Source: Mixophyes australis
Taxonomy: Eukaryota > Chordata > Amphibia > Anura > Limnodynastidae
Assembly (NCBI GenBank): GCA_036250195.1
Contig: JAVHZZ010000001.1
Coordinates: forward strand, 381,469,907 to 381,533,906
Length of the DNA: 64,000 nucleotides
Direction: 5' to 3'
Shown: positions 44,210 through 55,958 of the stretch, piece after piece
Numbering within the stretch: position 1 is the first letter of the stretch
Layout: each line of letters begins with the position of its first letter
Made by a program: the position numbers and the translations under genes
The notes under the pieces: model-generated
What the model saw: the letters and a program-made list of their open reading frames with translations, nothing else
Database searches by the model: none
What the model was told of the DNA's origin: nothing

Positions 44210-46741
44210 TACATATAGTTGTGGTTCTAGTTCTGAAATTTCTTCATGCTTCAATTCTGGATGGAGGTTGCTCTATAACGAAAGTTTCAGAATATGAAAT
44301 GTCAGACTCACGTATAGCACTCATTTTCAGGCACTGATTTGGCTGTTTTGAAGGTGACAGTTACAGATCTACTCTCTGAGTGAGAAGATAGTTCATGTAA
44401 AGTTAAGTAAGATGCATGACCATGTTGTGCACTCTGTTTTGCATTGGCGATTCTAGTATGTACAAGTGGGCATAGTCTGAAACTTGTCTTGCTACTGCTG
44501 GTGGTATATGAAATGTTAGATGTTTTCCTTTTTTTTGCACAAATAACCACATTCTTCAGGAAGTTTGCTCTTAATCCTCTTCCTTACATCAAGGGCATGT
44601 TTTCTTTGGGATTATAATTTGACAAATAGTGTTTCGATTTTGAGGACGCTATCTTCTTCCCGCATGAACTTTTTTGCTAGTAGAGGTTGTAACAGTAAAA
44701 GTACTACTATTGCCATTACTGGAAAATGAGATACTCCTGATATGCAGATTGATGCATGGTTTTCCAAGAGCAGTAATGCTACTTGTACAAGTTGGAGATA
44801 CTTGTAGCTGCCCACCAACACACTAGGGGAATGCCCAATGAGAAAGGGAAAGGAGGGAATGCTATCTTACAATTCCTATGACAATGCTCCACAATATACT
44901 TCTATTTTGGAAAATTTGCTCTTATTTCTTAACAAACAAACTTTGTATTTTTTGGGGAGATTGTGCTGCTCAGAGTAAAAGAATTGAACACTTTAGGATA
45001 AATGTATCAAGCTATAATTTTTTTAATCTATTTAAAATAGCCGGAAATTGGGAGAGATAACCAGTGATTTGAAGTGCAAAATCACCATATGTATTAACCA
45101 TCGTTTTTGACATTCCTAAATCCAATCTTTGGTGATTTGTGTCTATTATAAAACACATATCTCTTCCCTGTTATAGTCAAACTCCAGGGAGATTAAACAC
45201 AAAGTCACCTGAGTTTGAATTCCAAATCAGATACAACACGCTGCTTTCTATAGCGAGATTGGCAAACAATTCACTGTTACAGTACAGGGCAATGTTAATA
45301 TAACAGGAGGCTCAATTGAAGTTTAAACCATCTTTTTTTGTTTCATACGGGGACAATTTTTTTTAAGAATAAATTAGTGACCCAAATGTAATTATGGGCG
45401 CCATATAAATTACAAACAGTAGACCACACAGAATATAACAGCACAGATTAATAAGCAAGTAATAGCAAGACGCCAAAAGCTCCAAGTATAACTAGTCCCA
45501 ATGTAGCTGCAGCAGAAGTAAAAGCTATAGAGATAGGGGAAGAAGAGGGCTCTGCTTGTAAGAGCACATTGAGGAGACAGTGGATGGGCTCTAGGGCAAG
45601 AAAAGTATAAATGAAGGACGGGATTATTACCTTCTACATTTTTTTATGATACATAAGAACCATAAAAGGATGAAGTGCCCCTTCTATCCAATTCACTCAT
45701 TTCTCAAAAGTACTTTTTATTACCAGTTATCTGTTGGCTATATCTTAGTTGAATTTGTTGAGGGAACTTCTATGACAAATATGCATACTTATGTTTATTG
45801 GAGGTAGAAGATAGTTATGAAAGTTATACTCCCACTTCAACATTGGGGCATCCACCTCTATAAATAAGTTGTTTGAGAACTGGATGAATCAAAAATTGGT
45901 GCTGAAAAAAACCTATTTCAATGCTTCAGGGGATCTGTCTCATGAATTGTATCCTTTATTAAGGAGTGTGATGAGAATGGGAAGTCTTTCTTCAACTATA
46001 ATAGGAGAATTCCAAAATCTTTTGAATTGCTTAAGATTGAGTGATTGAATCCATTCTAACATAGTCTGCACCTTGTAAGAATCCACAGAGAATCATTCTC
46101 TCAAAATACTAAGAAAAGGAATTTTGCCAATGTTGAAAACACATTTCTATACTTATATAGCATATAAAAATGTATTTCTAAGTTTTATTTTGTCTGTTCT
46201 GAAAATGAAACAAATAAAATGTCATATTTAGAAATTACCGCAAATCTTTGAATTCGCTGTAATATAATTTACAATGTAGTTGGTGAGTGCATAGGATTTA
46301 ATACATAGCCATGAATTATTTTTACCCTGAAATATTACCTGATTGTTACATGTGCTAGGAGGTTGTATAGACCGTGAACCTGTCTTTACTTTAAGTAATG
46401 TATTTTGCAACATCTACATTGTAGGTGATTTAAGGTTAAATACAAAACATGCTATTTTGTGTATACTAATATGCATCTGCATATTTATGTTTCCACTTCT
46501 GTATTTTGATGCCCTTATAGTCTTCATAAAGAATGTATTTGAAAGATATGTGCCACCAAAAATAAGACACATCTCAATGGAGCATGCTTAACTTTTCTCA
46601 GCACACCCTATTCGCACTCCACTTGTATGTAAACACCTCTGATTTGCCTTTACAAGCTCAAAGTGCTACAAGTGTCAGATACGTGCAATTTGTGTGCATG
46701 TGCGGTGCAGCTAATTTTATATGAAGCAAAAAATTTACACT
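44205..46741. other. No recognised gene; weak repeat traces
   Basis: Mostly AT-rich. At about 45,395-45,580, GGGCGCCATATAAATTAC and GGCTCTGCTTGTAAGAGC resemble a decayed L2 or SINE 3' end on the minus strand (weak). GATAAATGTATCAAGCT near 44,998 resembles the left end of the palindromic MITE, but no right arm is found. The last 170 bases before the hAT element look like low-copy sequence that continues on its far side. Confidence 0.4.
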
Positions 46742-46749
46742 GTACAAAT
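46742..46749. repeat. Target site duplication, left copy
   Basis: GTACAAAT, identical to 52886-52893. It directly abuts the TAGGGATG end of the large hAT-type element. Confidence 0.9.
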
Positions 46750-47024
46750 TAGGGATGTGCACCGGCGACTTTTGGTGTCTCGTGTTTTGTGTTTTGGATT
46801 TTCGTGATGTTTTGGGTTCGGATTTGTTTCGCAAAACACCTGCCGAAAGGTTTTGGTTCGGATTTAAGGTTTTGGATTCGGATTTTTTTTGAAAAAAGCA
46901 TAAAAAGTTCAAAAATCAAGTTTTTGGGCTTATTTTCACTCCTACGCTATTATTAACCTCAATAGCATTCAATAACAATCATTTCCACTAATTTACAGTG
47001 TATTCTGAACACCTCGGAATCTTT

Positions 47025-50000
47025 CTGGACTGCGTAGTGGAGTGGTCCCCACAATATAATAAGAAAACCATCAACTGGTCTTAATCGCACCAAAAAATGT
47101 ACCTGGACTGCGTAGAGGAGTGGTCACCACAATATAAATTAAAAACCCTGAACTTGTATGATTCGCACCAATAAATGTATCTGGACTGCGTAGAGGAGTG
47201 GTCACCACAATATAATAAGAAAACCATCAACTGGTCTGAATCGCACCAAAAAATGTACCTGGACTGCGTAGAGGAGTGGTCACCACAATATAATTTAAAA
47301 ACCCAGAACTTGTATGATTCGCACCAATAAATGTATCTGGACTGCGTAGAGGAGTGGTCACCACAATATAATAAGAAAACCATCAACTGGTATGAATCGC
47401 ACCAAAAAATGTACCTAGACTGCGTAGAGGAGTGGTCACCACAATATAATAAGAAAACCATCAACTGGTATGAATCTCACCAAAAAATGTACCTGGACTG
47501 CGTAGAGGAGTGGGTCACCACAATATAATTTAAAAACCCTGAACTTGTATGATTCGCACCAATAAATGTATCTGGACTGCGTAGAGGAGTGGTCACCACA
47601 ATATAATAAGAAAACCATCAACTGCTATGAATCGCACCAAAAAATATACCTGGACTGCGTAGAGGAGTGGGTCACCACAATATAATTTAAAAACCCTGAA
47701 CTTGTATGATTCGCACCAATAAATGTATCTGGACTGCGTAGAGGAGTGGTCACCACAATATAATAAGAAAACCATCAACTGGTATCAATCGCACCAAAAA
47801 ATGTACCTGGACTGCGTAGAGGAGTGGTCACCACAATATAATTTAAAAACCCTGAACTTGTATGATTCGCACCAATAAATGTATCTGGACTGCGTAGAGG
47901 AGTGGTCACCACAATATAATAAGAAAACCATCAACTGGTATGAATCGCACCAAAAAATGTACCTAGACTGCGTAGAGGAGAGGTCACCACAATATAATAA
48001 GAAAACCATCAACTGGTATGAATCTCACCAAAAAATGTACCTGGACTGCGTAGAGGAGTGGGTCACCACAATATAATTTAAAAACCCTGAACTTGTATGA
48101 TTCGCACCAATAAATGTACCTGGACTGCGTAGAGGAGTGGTCACCACAATATAATGAGAAAACCATCAACTGGTATCAATCGCACCAAAAAATGTACCTG
48201 GACTGCGTAGAGGAGTGGGTCACCACAATATAATTTAAAAACCCTGAACTTGTATGATTCGCACTAATAAATGTATCTGGACTGCGTAGAGGAGTGGTCA
48301 CCACAATATAATAAGAAAACCATCATCTGGTCTGAATCGCACCAAAAAATGTATCTGGACTGCGTAGAGGAGTGGTCACCACAATATAATTTAAAAACCC
48401 TGAACTTGTATGATTCGCACCAATAAATGTACCTGGACGGCGTAGAGGAGTGGTCACCACAATATAATAAGAAAACCATCAACTGGTCTGAATCGCACCA
48501 AAAAATGTATCTGGACTGCGTAGAGGAGTGGTCACCACAATATAATTTAAAAACCCTGAACTTGTATGATTCGCACCAATAAATGTATCTGGACTGCGTA
48601 GAGGAGTGGTCACCACAATATAATAAGAAAACCATCAACTGGTATGAATCGCACCAAAAAATGTACCTAGACTGCGTAGAGGAGTGGTCACCACAATATA
48701 ATAAGAAAACCATCAACTGGTATGAATCTCACCAAAAAATGTACCTGGACTGCGTAGAGGAGTGGGTCACCACAATATAATTTAAAAACCCTGAACTTGT
48801 ATGATTCGCACCAATAAATGTATCTGGACTGCGTAGAGGAGTGGTCACCACAATATAATAAGAAAATCATCAGCTGGTATGAATCGCATCAAAAAATGTA
48901 CCTAGACTGCATAGAGGAGTGGTCACCATAATATAATAAGAAAACCATCAACTGGTATGAATCTCACCAAAAAATGTACCTGGACTGCGTAGAGGAGTGG
49001 GTCACCACAATATAATTTAAAAACCCTGAACTTGTATGATTCGCACCAATAAATGTATCTGGACTGCGTAGAGGAGTGGTCACCACAATATAATAAGAAA
49101 ACCATCAACTGCTATGAATCGCACCAAAAAATATACCTGGACTGCGTAGAGGAGTGGGTCACCACAATATAATTTAAAAACCCTGAACTTGTATGATTCG
49201 CACCAATAAATGTATCTGGACTGCGTAGAGGAGTGGTCACCACAATATAATAAGAAAACCATCAACTGGTATCAATCGCACCAAAAAATGTACCTGGACT
49301 GCGTAGAGGAGTGGGTCACCACAATATAATTTAAAAACCCTGAACTTGTATGATTCGCACCAATAAATGTATCTGGACTGCGTAGAGGAGTGGTCACCAC
49401 AATATAATAAGAAAACCATCAACTGGTCTGAATCGCACCAAAAAATGTACCTAGACTGCGTAGAGGAGTGGTCACCACAATATAATAAGAAAACCATCAA
49501 CTGGTATGAATCTCACCAAAAAATGTACCTGGACTGCGTAGAGGAGTGGGTCACCACAATATAATTTAAAAACCCTGAACTTGTATGATTCGCACCAATA
49601 AATGTATCTGGACTGCGTAGAGGAGTGGTCACCACAATATAATAAGAAAACCATCAGCTGGTATGAATCGCACCAAAAAATGTACCTAGACTGCATAGAG
49701 GAGTGGTCAGCACAATATAATAAGAAAACTATCAACTGGTATGAATCTCACCAAAAAATGTACCTGGACTGCGTAGAGGAGTGGGTCACCACAATATAAT
49801 TTAAAAACCCTGAACTTGTATGATTCGCACCAATAAATGTATCTGGACTGCGTAGAGGAGTGGTCACCACAATATAATAAGAAAACCATCAACTGCTATG
49901 AATCGCACCAAAAAATATACCTGGACTGCGTAGAGGAGTGGGTCACCACAATATAATTTTAAAACCCTGAACTTGTATGATTCGCACCAATAAATGTATC

Positions 50001-50600
50001 TGGACTGCGTAGAGGAGTGGTCACCACAATATAATAAGAAAACCATCAACTGGTATCAATCGCACCAAAAAATGTACCTGGACTGCGTAGAGGAGTGGGT
50101 CACCACAATATAATTTAAAAACCCTGAACTTGTATGATTCGCACCAATAAATGTATCTGGACTGCGTAGAGGTGTGGTCACCACAATATAATAAGAAAAC
50201 CATCAACTGGTCTGAATCGCACCAAAAAATGTATCTGGACTGCGTAGAGGAGTGGTCACCACAATATAATTTAAAAACCCTGAACTTGTATGATTTGCAC
50301 CAATAAATGTATCTGGACTGCGTAGAGGAGTGGTCACCACAATATAATTAATAAAAAACCCTTCACGGGTCTGAATTGCCCAAAAAAAAATTCTGGACTG
50401 CGTAGTGGGGTGGCCCCGGTACCCAATTTGATACCGGGGCCACAATATAATTAATACACCCTCAACTGGTCAGAATTCCACCAAACAAGTATCTGGACTG
50501 CGTAGTGGGGTGGCCCCGGTACCCAATTTGATACCAGGGCCACAATATATTAAATACACCCTCAACTGGTCTGAATTCCAGGGAACAGGTGGCGGACACC
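47025..50600. repeat. 78/79-bp satellite with higher-order structure, about 43 units
   Basis: The unit reads GGACTGCGTAGAGGAGTGG, TCACCACAATATAAT, then a variable half. Three unit types alternate: AAGAAAACCATCAACTGG with CTGAATCGC (A), TTAAAAACCCTGAACTTG with TATGATTCGC (B), and a C type with GAATCTCACC that is followed by GTGGGTCACC and so is 79 bases long. Blocks A-B and A-C-B recur. The last two units (50,395 and 50,495) are 100 bases apart and contain a palindrome (GGCCCCGGTA facing TACCGGGGCC) absent from the array. Long reading frames on both strands arise only because 78 is divisible by three. Confidence 0.95.
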
Positions 50601-50679
50601 GGATGGACGTCTAAAACCAACATAGCAGTTAAGGGCGCAGTTCCTCTTTTTTGTGACTGCACAAACAATTAACGTAGTT

Positions 50680-50890
50680 ATAGAAATGACAGGTTTATTT
50701 TGTTTTAAATATAGAAAGAAAGAAGGTAGTACTAGAAATGGCAGTTTTTTTTTTTTAAATATAGAAAGAAAGAAGGTAGTACTAGAAATGGCAGTTTTTT
50801 GTTTTTTTTTAAATATAGAAAGAAGGTAGTACTAGTAATGGCAGTTATTTATTTATTTTTAAATAGAGAAAGAAAGAAGGTAGTATATAA
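50680..50890. repeat. Short tandem repeat, four units of about 50-60 bp
   Basis: TATAGAAAGAAAGAAGGTAG, TACTAGAAATGGCAG and a T run recur at about 50,705, 50,760, 50,815 and 50,860 (the last partial). It lies just downstream of the minus-strand reading frame and may form its 3' region. Confidence 0.85.
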
Positions 50891-51582
50891 ATAGAAATTG
50901 AGAAAGGCAATTTGGTATCTGTCTGCATCATAATCATCAACATCCTCCTTAGCGCCAGCTACATCAATATCCTCCTGCCGGTGTACAACATTCAAACCTT
51001 CATTAGCCAAATCTGTAACTGGACTGTGGGTGATCCTTCCAGCATATGCAGAGGGCGTGCTGCAAATGCTGGATGGAGTCACCTCTTCCCGTACAGTGAT
51101 GGGAAGGTCAGGCTTCACAACCACCAACACCCTTGGACTCGCCTTGGGGATTTGTGATGTCATCTGTTTAGAAGGCAGAGTTCTTTGCTGTTTTGTTGTT
51201 GTTGCTGACAGCCTAACTCTCTTAATTTTTTTGTAGGAGGGGGAGGAGGGCTTAGATCCTTGGGTAAAGCTAGACAACTAGTCATGAACACGTTCCTAAG
51301 CCGTTCCTTGCCACTACGTGTCGTAAATGGCATATTGCCAACTTTACGTTTCTCCTCAGATGATTTTAAGTTTCTCTTTTTGCTATTTTTTGAGAACTTG
51401 GGCTTTTTGGATTTTACATGCCCTGTACTAGGAGATTGGGCATCGGGCTTGGAAGACGACATTGATGGCATTTCATCGTCTATGTCATGACTAGTGGCAG
51501 CAGCTTCAGCATTAGGAGGAAGTGGGTCTTGATCTTTCCCTACTTTATCCTCCAAATTTTTGCTCTCCATTTTATGTAGCAC
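50849..51582 (-). pseudogene. Fossil reading frame inside the hAT-type element
   Basis: Two overlapping minus-strand frames, 51582-51160 (140 residues) and 51277-50849 (142 residues), look like one protein broken by a single frameshift in the 51,160-51,277 overlap, where a G/C run lies at 51,234-51,252. The first part starts MLHKMESKNLEDKVGKDQDP and has a Ser/Asp-rich stretch and a basic block (KSKKPKFSKNSKKR), a possible nuclear localisation signal. The second part has KIKRVRLSATTTKQQ, then VREEVTP, DLANEGLNVVHRQEDIDV and an acidic end (KEDVDDYDAD). There is no zinc finger, BED, DDE or hAT C-terminal motif. I do not recognise the family. It could be the N-terminal part of the parent transposon protein or a captured host exon. 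Complexity is higher than in the surrounding repeats, so coding origin is plausible. Confidence 0.5.
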
Positions 51583-51589
51583 AAGATAC

Positions 51590-52600
51590 TGCAGAATGTG
51601 TGAACTTGGTAATATTGCAGTACCAATGGGCTTATACTGCAGGATTGGTTTGGCAAATTTTGTTGTAATTAAAAAAAAAATTTAATTAGTTTTTTGTATA
51701 TTTTTTTATTAACTTTTTTAAAAAATTTTAAACACTTTTGAATATTGGGGAAATAACTATGCCCTTAGAAACACAGAGCATGGGACACAGGACCACTGGA
51801 CTGAACAGGACACAGCACAGGACCCAGCAGCACCACTGAACTCAAAATTGACAGAGCACAGCAGACAGCACCACTGGACTGATACTGCAGAATGTAGGAA
51901 CTTTGTAATATTGCAGCAGTACCACTGGACTTTTACTGCTGAATGTGTGAACTTGGTAATATTGCAGTACCAATGTGCTTATACTGCAGGATTGGTTTGG
52001 CAAATTTTGTTGTAATTAAAAAAAAAATTTAATTAGTTTTTTGTATATTTTTTTATTAACTTTTTTAAAAAATTTTAAACACTTTTGAATATTGGGGAAA
52101 TAACTATGCCCTTAGAAACACAGAGCACGGGACACAGGACCACTGGACTGAACAGGACACAGCACAGGACCCAGCAGCACCACTGAACTCAAAATTGACA
52201 GAGCACAGCAGACAGCACCACTGGACTGATACTGCAGAATGTAGGAACTTTGTAATATTGCAGCAGTACCACTGGACTTTTACTGCTGAATGTGTGAACT
52301 TGGTAATATTGCAGTACCAATGTGCTTATACTGCAGGATTGGTTTTTCAAATTTTGTTGTAATTAAAAAAAAATTCAATTAGTTTTTTGTATTTTTTTTT
52401 ATAACTTTTTTTAAATTTTTTAAACACTTGGGAATATTGGGGAAATAACTATGCCCTTAGAAGCACAGAGCACAGGACACAGGACCACTGGACTGAACAG
52501 GACACAGCACAGGACCCAGCAGCACCACTGAACTCCAAATTGACAGAGCACAGCAGACAGCACCACTGGACTGATACTGCAGAACACAGCACAGCAAAGC
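51590..52600. repeat. 346-bp tandem repeat, nearly three units
   Basis: The word AAATAACTATGCCC occurs at 51751, 52098 and 52443 (spacing 347 and 345). Each unit has an AT-rich half (GTAATTAAAAAAAA, TTTTTTGTATATTTTT) and a half rich in GGACACAGCACAGGACC and CACCACTGGACTG words. Units are nearly identical, so the duplication is recent. It ends in a CACAG/AGCACAGCACAGC microsatellite at about 52,577-52,635. Confidence 0.92.
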
Positions 52601-52694
52601 ACAGCACAGCACAGAACTAAACAGCACAGCACAGGATCTACCAGGACAGAGGACCACCTAACACACCCTCCCTCTACCCTGATCACTGCCCGAG

Positions 52695-52720
52695 TGAAGA
52701 TGGCGGCGACTAGCGGGAAA
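52695..52720 (-). promoter_or_regulatory. YY1-like site in the right end of the hAT-type element
   Basis: AAGATGGCGGCGAC at 52697-52710 matches the YY1 core (CCGCCATCTT on the minus strand). It is followed by GC-rich sequence with TATCGCGAGATC, resembling TCGCGAGA-type promoter elements. A promoter here, reading leftward, would place the fossil frame downstream. The promoter role is inference. Confidence 0.4.
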
Positions 52721-52885
52721 TTTATAGGATCCGAGTATCGCGAGATCCGACAGCGGGATTATGACTCAGAGCCTCGGTTTCAGGTTTTCATTTGGCGCCA
52801 ATACCCGGATCTGTCTCGGATCCGACTCGGATCGGCAACGTTCGGGTGGGCTCAGATTCAGGAAATCCGAGTGCGCTCATCTCTA

Positions 52886-52893
52886 GTACAAAT
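52886..52893. repeat. Target site duplication, right copy
   Basis: GTACAAAT, identical to 46742-46749. Confidence 0.9.
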
Positions 52894-53715
52894 GCACTCA
52901 TGTGTCTACTTACTCACAGTGCTGCATAATGAATGAGGCATGAATTAGCAGTATTTAAAGAGAAAAATGTAAAAGTTGAAGTGAATGAAAGGAATGTTCC
53001 ATTGGTGATAGCAGACAGGGCTTTTAGGTTTTTATTTTTCCCACCATTTTCACACTGGAGCACTTTGAACTGAATATGTTCCTACCTATATGCTATTTGG
53101 ACAAATAGACACATTTGTGTATTTTTAAACGGTTTACCTCTCCTTATTCTGTTGTTAAATAATGAGCCTTTATGCCAATTTCACTAACAGCCAAGACGTT
53201 TAAAGATACTGTAAGATTTTTTTAAAGCTTGTCCATAAATGTTTCTGTACAATTATTCTAATAGTTAAAGGAACAAATAATAAGTTTATTTATAGTAATA
53301 TATTTTGTTATTCCTTCTCCCCCAAACTAGGGAATTCCATAATTTCCAAAATATAGCTAGAATTTTGCAAACAACCTCCAAATTAGCATAACCTCAACTC
53401 CATCATAGGACACTCTTACCTCTACTTATTTGACACAAGTGGACAGGGATTTTTCTTCACTCGTTGGACAGAATCGGGCTAGCACAAAAGGTATTTCTTG
53501 TCTCTGGCAAAAAAAAATAAAACAAATGGTTACTAAAATGGTTACAATTAAAACTGGTTAAAATCCCACAATTATTCATTGTGATTCACCTCATATTGCT
53601 TTTTTTATTTTCCAGTCCAATTTTTTTTTCAGAATAGTTTCATTTCCAAATGCCACATCAAACATATTTCCTCAGCGTAATATTTAAATCATTTAAAAAT
53701 TGTTGCGTTTTAAGG
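52894..53715. other. No recognised gene
   Basis: AT-rich sequence after the hAT element. Nothing supportable. Confidence 0.5.
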
Positions 53716-53812
53716 GAGGATAGAGCTTATATGGCTTAGATCAGTGATGAGCAACAGCCCTAGACCTCACCTACAGTTTACATCTCCCTCCTGCTTTATT
53801 GTTAGATTTATG
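53716..53812 (+). repeat. 97-bp direct repeat, left copy
   Basis: GAGGATAGAGCTTATATGGC, then TTAGATCAGTGATGAGCAAC, and on to GCTTTATTGTTAGATTTAT. It recurs exactly 800 bases downstream at 54516-54612 with a few changes. The two copies bracket repeat R copy 1. Confidence 0.9.
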
Positions 53813-53829
53813 TGACGCATATGTGATGT

Positions 53830-54515
53830 ATATATTTGTCTCCCTTTTCCCTTTAACAAGCAGGATATTCTTTCATTGTGTTTTATTTCCCTACCATTGC
53901 ACTTCTAGACTTGTCTTCTCAGCCCTGTTTCACTAGCCCATGCCCCTGGGCACAGGTCTACTTCACGTGGGTGCTACTTATGGAATGTAGTTGAAATTCT
54001 GTAATTTAAAATGTTGACAGACATAACGTCGACACAGTTATAAAGTCAACTGTCATAATGTCTACATGTTCATAATGTCAACACAGTAAAATGTCATCAT
54101 TTAAAATGTGGACAGAATTGATGTCGGCATTCAAAATGTTGACATAAATCACTACACTTAAAACGGCAATAAATGATTAAAAAAACCAGACAGCAATAAC
54201 AATAAAATAGTGTGCCCCTGTGCCAACCCCCCAACAGCTTAAACAACCATAGTGCTGTCTGGCTAGACTGCTACTTGCAAATTTGGGCAGACAAAAAGCA
54301 TGGAGTCCCCCTGATTTGCTATTACCAGCACTAGGCTTTGTGATCAAGCCCTGAGTTGAAGCCATGATAAATCCCCATGTTATATATATCACTGAACCGC
54401 CATAAGAGCTCATTTACACCCGGAGCTCTTAGGAGCTAATATTGTGTTGTGTATGAAGGTTTTTTATTTTGCCAAGCCAAGGATCCTTACATTTATTGAA
54501 TACCCTGGATCTGGT
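53830..54515 (+). repeat. Repeat R, copy 1 (about 690 bp)
   Basis: Contains TATATTTGTCTCCCTT, AAGCAGGATATTCTTTCATT and CCATGCCCCTGGGCACAGG. A middle region of degenerate AATGTCGACA/AATGTTGACA words follows, then AACCAGACAGCAATAA, GACAAAAAGCATGGAGT and ACATTTATTGAATACCCTGG. No coding or RNA promoter boxes are seen. Copy 2 is at 57,603. Confidence 0.88.
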
Positions 54516-54612
54516 GAGGATAGAGCTTATATGGCTTAGATCAGAGATGAGCAACAGCCCTAGACCTCACCTATAGTTCACAGCTTCCTCCTGCTTTATT
54601 GTTAGATTTATA
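54516..54612 (+). repeat. 97-bp direct repeat, right copy
   Basis: Same as 53716-53812 with CAGAGATG for CAGTGATG and a few other changes. Confidence 0.9.
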
Positions 54613-55902
54613 TGTTGTAGCTTGTAACACCTGTTCAAAATGCCTGCTGATATGTTATTACAGATAGGTGTACCTGTGATTAAATATATTGATTTAACTT
54701 ATTACTGAAATGAAGTGTAATGTGCAGCACTTTTTAAGGTTAGAGTAATGCCCCATGCGTCCCTAAAGTGTATCAGGTTCACCATAAGTATAGACTAAAT
54801 TATGTTGGTGATCAGTGACCTTCAGTATGTATGTATGGTCCCGGTTTACTAAAATCCTTTAATTTCCTGTACAATAGGAATCTTTTTACAATATAACCAA
54901 TAAACCTCCTTGATTTTTCCAGAACAATAAATAATGCATGTGAATTATATATGCTGCAAATCAATGACCAATTCAGTATAACAAAGACATTTCTCAGCGT
55001 ATCCCCATATTTCCAGTTGGCAAGAATAAGTAATTTAGACATGAGGATTGTTTTTTCCTTTCTGTTTTCGTTTCAATTATTATAAAAGACGGTAAAATAA
55101 TTCATTCTCTAGTACAGTAAAAACAAATTGCTCATTATTTTATTGTCTATGTTTTCCATCACAAGAAACTTGTGTGCATTGTTTTCTAATTTAATGATGC
55201 ATCCCATCAATAAAAATTAGCATTAAGACTCATGGAGGTTGATGCTACTTCGTTTGGGAATCAGTGTGTAAAGGGAGCAGGGGAATATCTAATATAAATT
55301 GATGATGCTTTTACAGTGCATCTCATTAAAGTCATAAAGAGACTTAGAATTTATGTCAAGGGTAAATAACACATCTCTGTCTGGACAGCTCATTAAATTC
55401 TGGAGGTGAAAGACTATATGTAGAAAGCTATTTCAGGTAACTGTACAAATTGTTTTCTATTGGATTTCCTATGTCATTAGAAATGGAGAAAAGTTGATTC
55501 CAAAGTAATTTTTCTAAATTGAAAAGCACTCCTCAAAACCATATGTCATTCTAAACCTTGGAAGAATATAATCTGATTGAATGTGAATGGGAATGACAGA
55601 TGATACATTTTAGAGATATAATGTAAGGTATAATTGATATAACATCTAACCAAAGTGAGTTATTTTTTTTAAAGGCACATCCATAAAGCCAAAAATAAAA
55701 TTGTGCTGCAAAATATTCAAAATAAAGTGTTGTGAATGAAACACTCTATGGAAAAGAAAAGTAAAATAATATTTGCACAGTGTATTTTTAAAGCTTTATA
55801 ATGAAACATTGGCAGGAAACATATGAACTAGTCATAGACTCATTGTTAGTATTGCTTTTGTTAATTAATCATGAAATCCTTTCTATTATAGTGAATGATT
55901 TC
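54613..55902. other. No recognised gene
   Basis: AT-rich non-coding sequence up to the first TA microsatellite. Confidence 0.5.
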
Positions 55903-55903
55903 A

Positions 55904-55954
<51 letters not shown>
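55903..55954. repeat. TA microsatellite
   Basis: About 25 TA units with one GTA interruption near the start. Confidence 0.95.

Positions 55955-55958
<4 letters not shown>

Larger units (their letters stand above)
46750..52885. mobile_element. 6.1-kb non-autonomous hAT-type element
   Basis: The ends are TAGGGATGTGCACC on the left and, as complement, TAGAGATGAGCGCAC on the right: a short imperfect inverted repeat of hAT type. The perfect 8-bp duplication GTACAAAT on both sides fits hAT insertion. Both subterminal regions are rich in GGATTCGG/GGATCCGA-like words, possible transposase-binding repeats. The interior holds a 78/79-bp satellite (47,025-50,600), short AGAAAGAAGG repeats (50,680-50,890), a broken minus-strand frame (50,849-51,582), a 346-bp tandem repeat (51,590-52,600) and a GC-rich right end. 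No hAT transposase catalytic or dimerisation motif is visible, so movement would need enzyme from elsewhere. It is unusually long for a non-autonomous element. Confidence 0.88.

Noticed and set aside
44308..44821. Minus-strand frames with a Ser/Thr-rich stretch (SYTTSSSKTSFRLC) that could be a transposase spacer
   Set aside because: No catalytic block, zinc finger or termini were found; similarity is only compositional.
44998..45460. Possible second copy of the palindromic MITE starting GATAAATGTATCAAGCT
   Set aside because: No complementary right arm could be found, and the following sequence does not match the family.
47081..50445. Many apparent 60-150-residue frames on both strands with repeated peptides
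   Set aside because: They come from a 78-bp satellite whose length is divisible by three; they appear on both strands and in several frames, so they are not genes.
47025..50600. CRISPR-like array
   Set aside because: The repeats are contiguous, with no unique spacers, in a vertebrate genome context; it is a satellite.
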